A DNA stretch of 64,000 nucleotides from Paracentrotus lividus (lineage: Eukaryota > Echinodermata > Echinoidea > Camarodonta > Echinidae). Position 1 is the first letter of the stretch; the number at the start of each line of letters is the position of its first letter. A model generated the notes under the pieces. The model made no database searches. It was not told where the DNA came from and saw only the letters and a program-made list of their open reading frames with translations. The translations under genes were made by a program, and so were the position numbers. Below, piece after piece: positions 63,690 to 64,000 of the stretch. The stretch spans positions 16,846,824 to 16,910,823 of the forward strand of contig CALNVZ010002974.1 of the NCBI GenBank assembly GCA_940671915.1. The letters are read 5' to 3'.

Positions 63690-64000
63690 AAGTTACGGTG
63701 GTATCTCGCTTGCTTGAGACAGGTTTGAAACTAGTTTGAGACGGGGTTTAGACGGGTTTGAGATTAGTCGCGGAGACCTCTCAAAGACGTCCCATGGTCG
63801 TCTCATGAGTCTCCACGACGTCTCATGAGCCTCGGCAAAGTCGCATGGGTTGCGAGAAAACAGAACATGCACGTTATCTATGAAATTTTATTCGTCGCGG
63901 AAACGTCTCGGAGACGTCACTGAGGCGTTTTTCGGAGTCTCGGAGACGACTACCATTCTAAGAGTCACGGAGATGTCTTTGCGAAGTGAGATACAACCTT
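63690..64000. mobile_element. GAGACG-rich inverted-repeat element, may run past the window
   Basis: The left ggtatctcgcttgc and right gcgaagtgagatac are inverted. Between them 'gagac', 'gtctc' and 'acgtctc' occur more than a dozen times on both strands. It is GC-richer than its surroundings and has no ORF. Confidence 0.55.

Overview
The window reads as nuclear DNA of a marine invertebrate deuterostome, most likely an echinoderm such as a sea urchin. The reasons are an AT-rich background, short exons separated by 0.5-7.5 kb introns with GT/AG borders, dense short inverted-repeat (MITE/foldback) elements, GA and poly-A tracts, and a vertebrate-like ADAMTS gene. The species call is an inference. 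No bacterial-type genes, CRISPR arrays, rRNA genes or intact tRNA genes were seen.

The main content is one large gene on the minus strand. Its coding exons run from 47857 (5') down to 9674 (stop). I reconstructed 23 exons for a CUB-ended form and one further, alternative terminal exon. All splice phases agree, and the 23 exons sum to 3432 nt (1143 residues plus stop, lacking only the first, signal-peptide exon). Domain order is: prodomain with an RIKR furin-type site; reprolysin metalloprotease with zinc motif HETGHNLNLHHD and Met-turn HVMSS; disintegrin-like; TSP1 repeat; Cys-rich; spacer; two more TSP1 repeats; then two CUB domains. Paired C-terminal CUB domains are the hallmark of ADAMTS13, the von Willebrand factor-cleaving protease, and the catalytic, spacer and CUB segments also align best with ADAMTS13 from memory. 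An alternative 3' exon (14973-15826) would replace both CUB domains with a Ser/Thr-rich mucin-like stalk ending in a short hydrophobic C-terminus. It has the same incoming phase as the first CUB exon. The gene may therefore make a secreted CUB form and a membrane-tethered (possibly GPI-anchored) mucin form. Upstream of the functional spacer exon lie several decayed copies of that exon.

At the left edge (2279-3372, plus strand) are the last three exons of a membrane protein closely resembling TMEM163, a cation-diffusion-facilitator-like zinc transporter; its 5' part was not found in the window. It runs convergently with the ADAMTS13-like gene, with about 6 kb between the two stop codons.

The rest is introns and intergenic DNA rich in transposon relics. 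These include a nested pair at 3444-5398, TA-flanked Tc1/mariner-like elements at 23553-24537, 26145-27454 and 62322-63319, and foldback elements at about 11971, 13855, 24566, 28740, 39174, 41108, 47926, 53868 and 59598. One of these carries tRNA-like promoters in both arms. There is also a satellite-bearing element at 55561-57212 with a GC-rich palindromic core, a degenerate four-copy array at 35474-36130 and a 100-bp tandem duplication at 57801. No convincing protein-coding exon was found right of 47857, apart from one weak candidate at 54914-55056.
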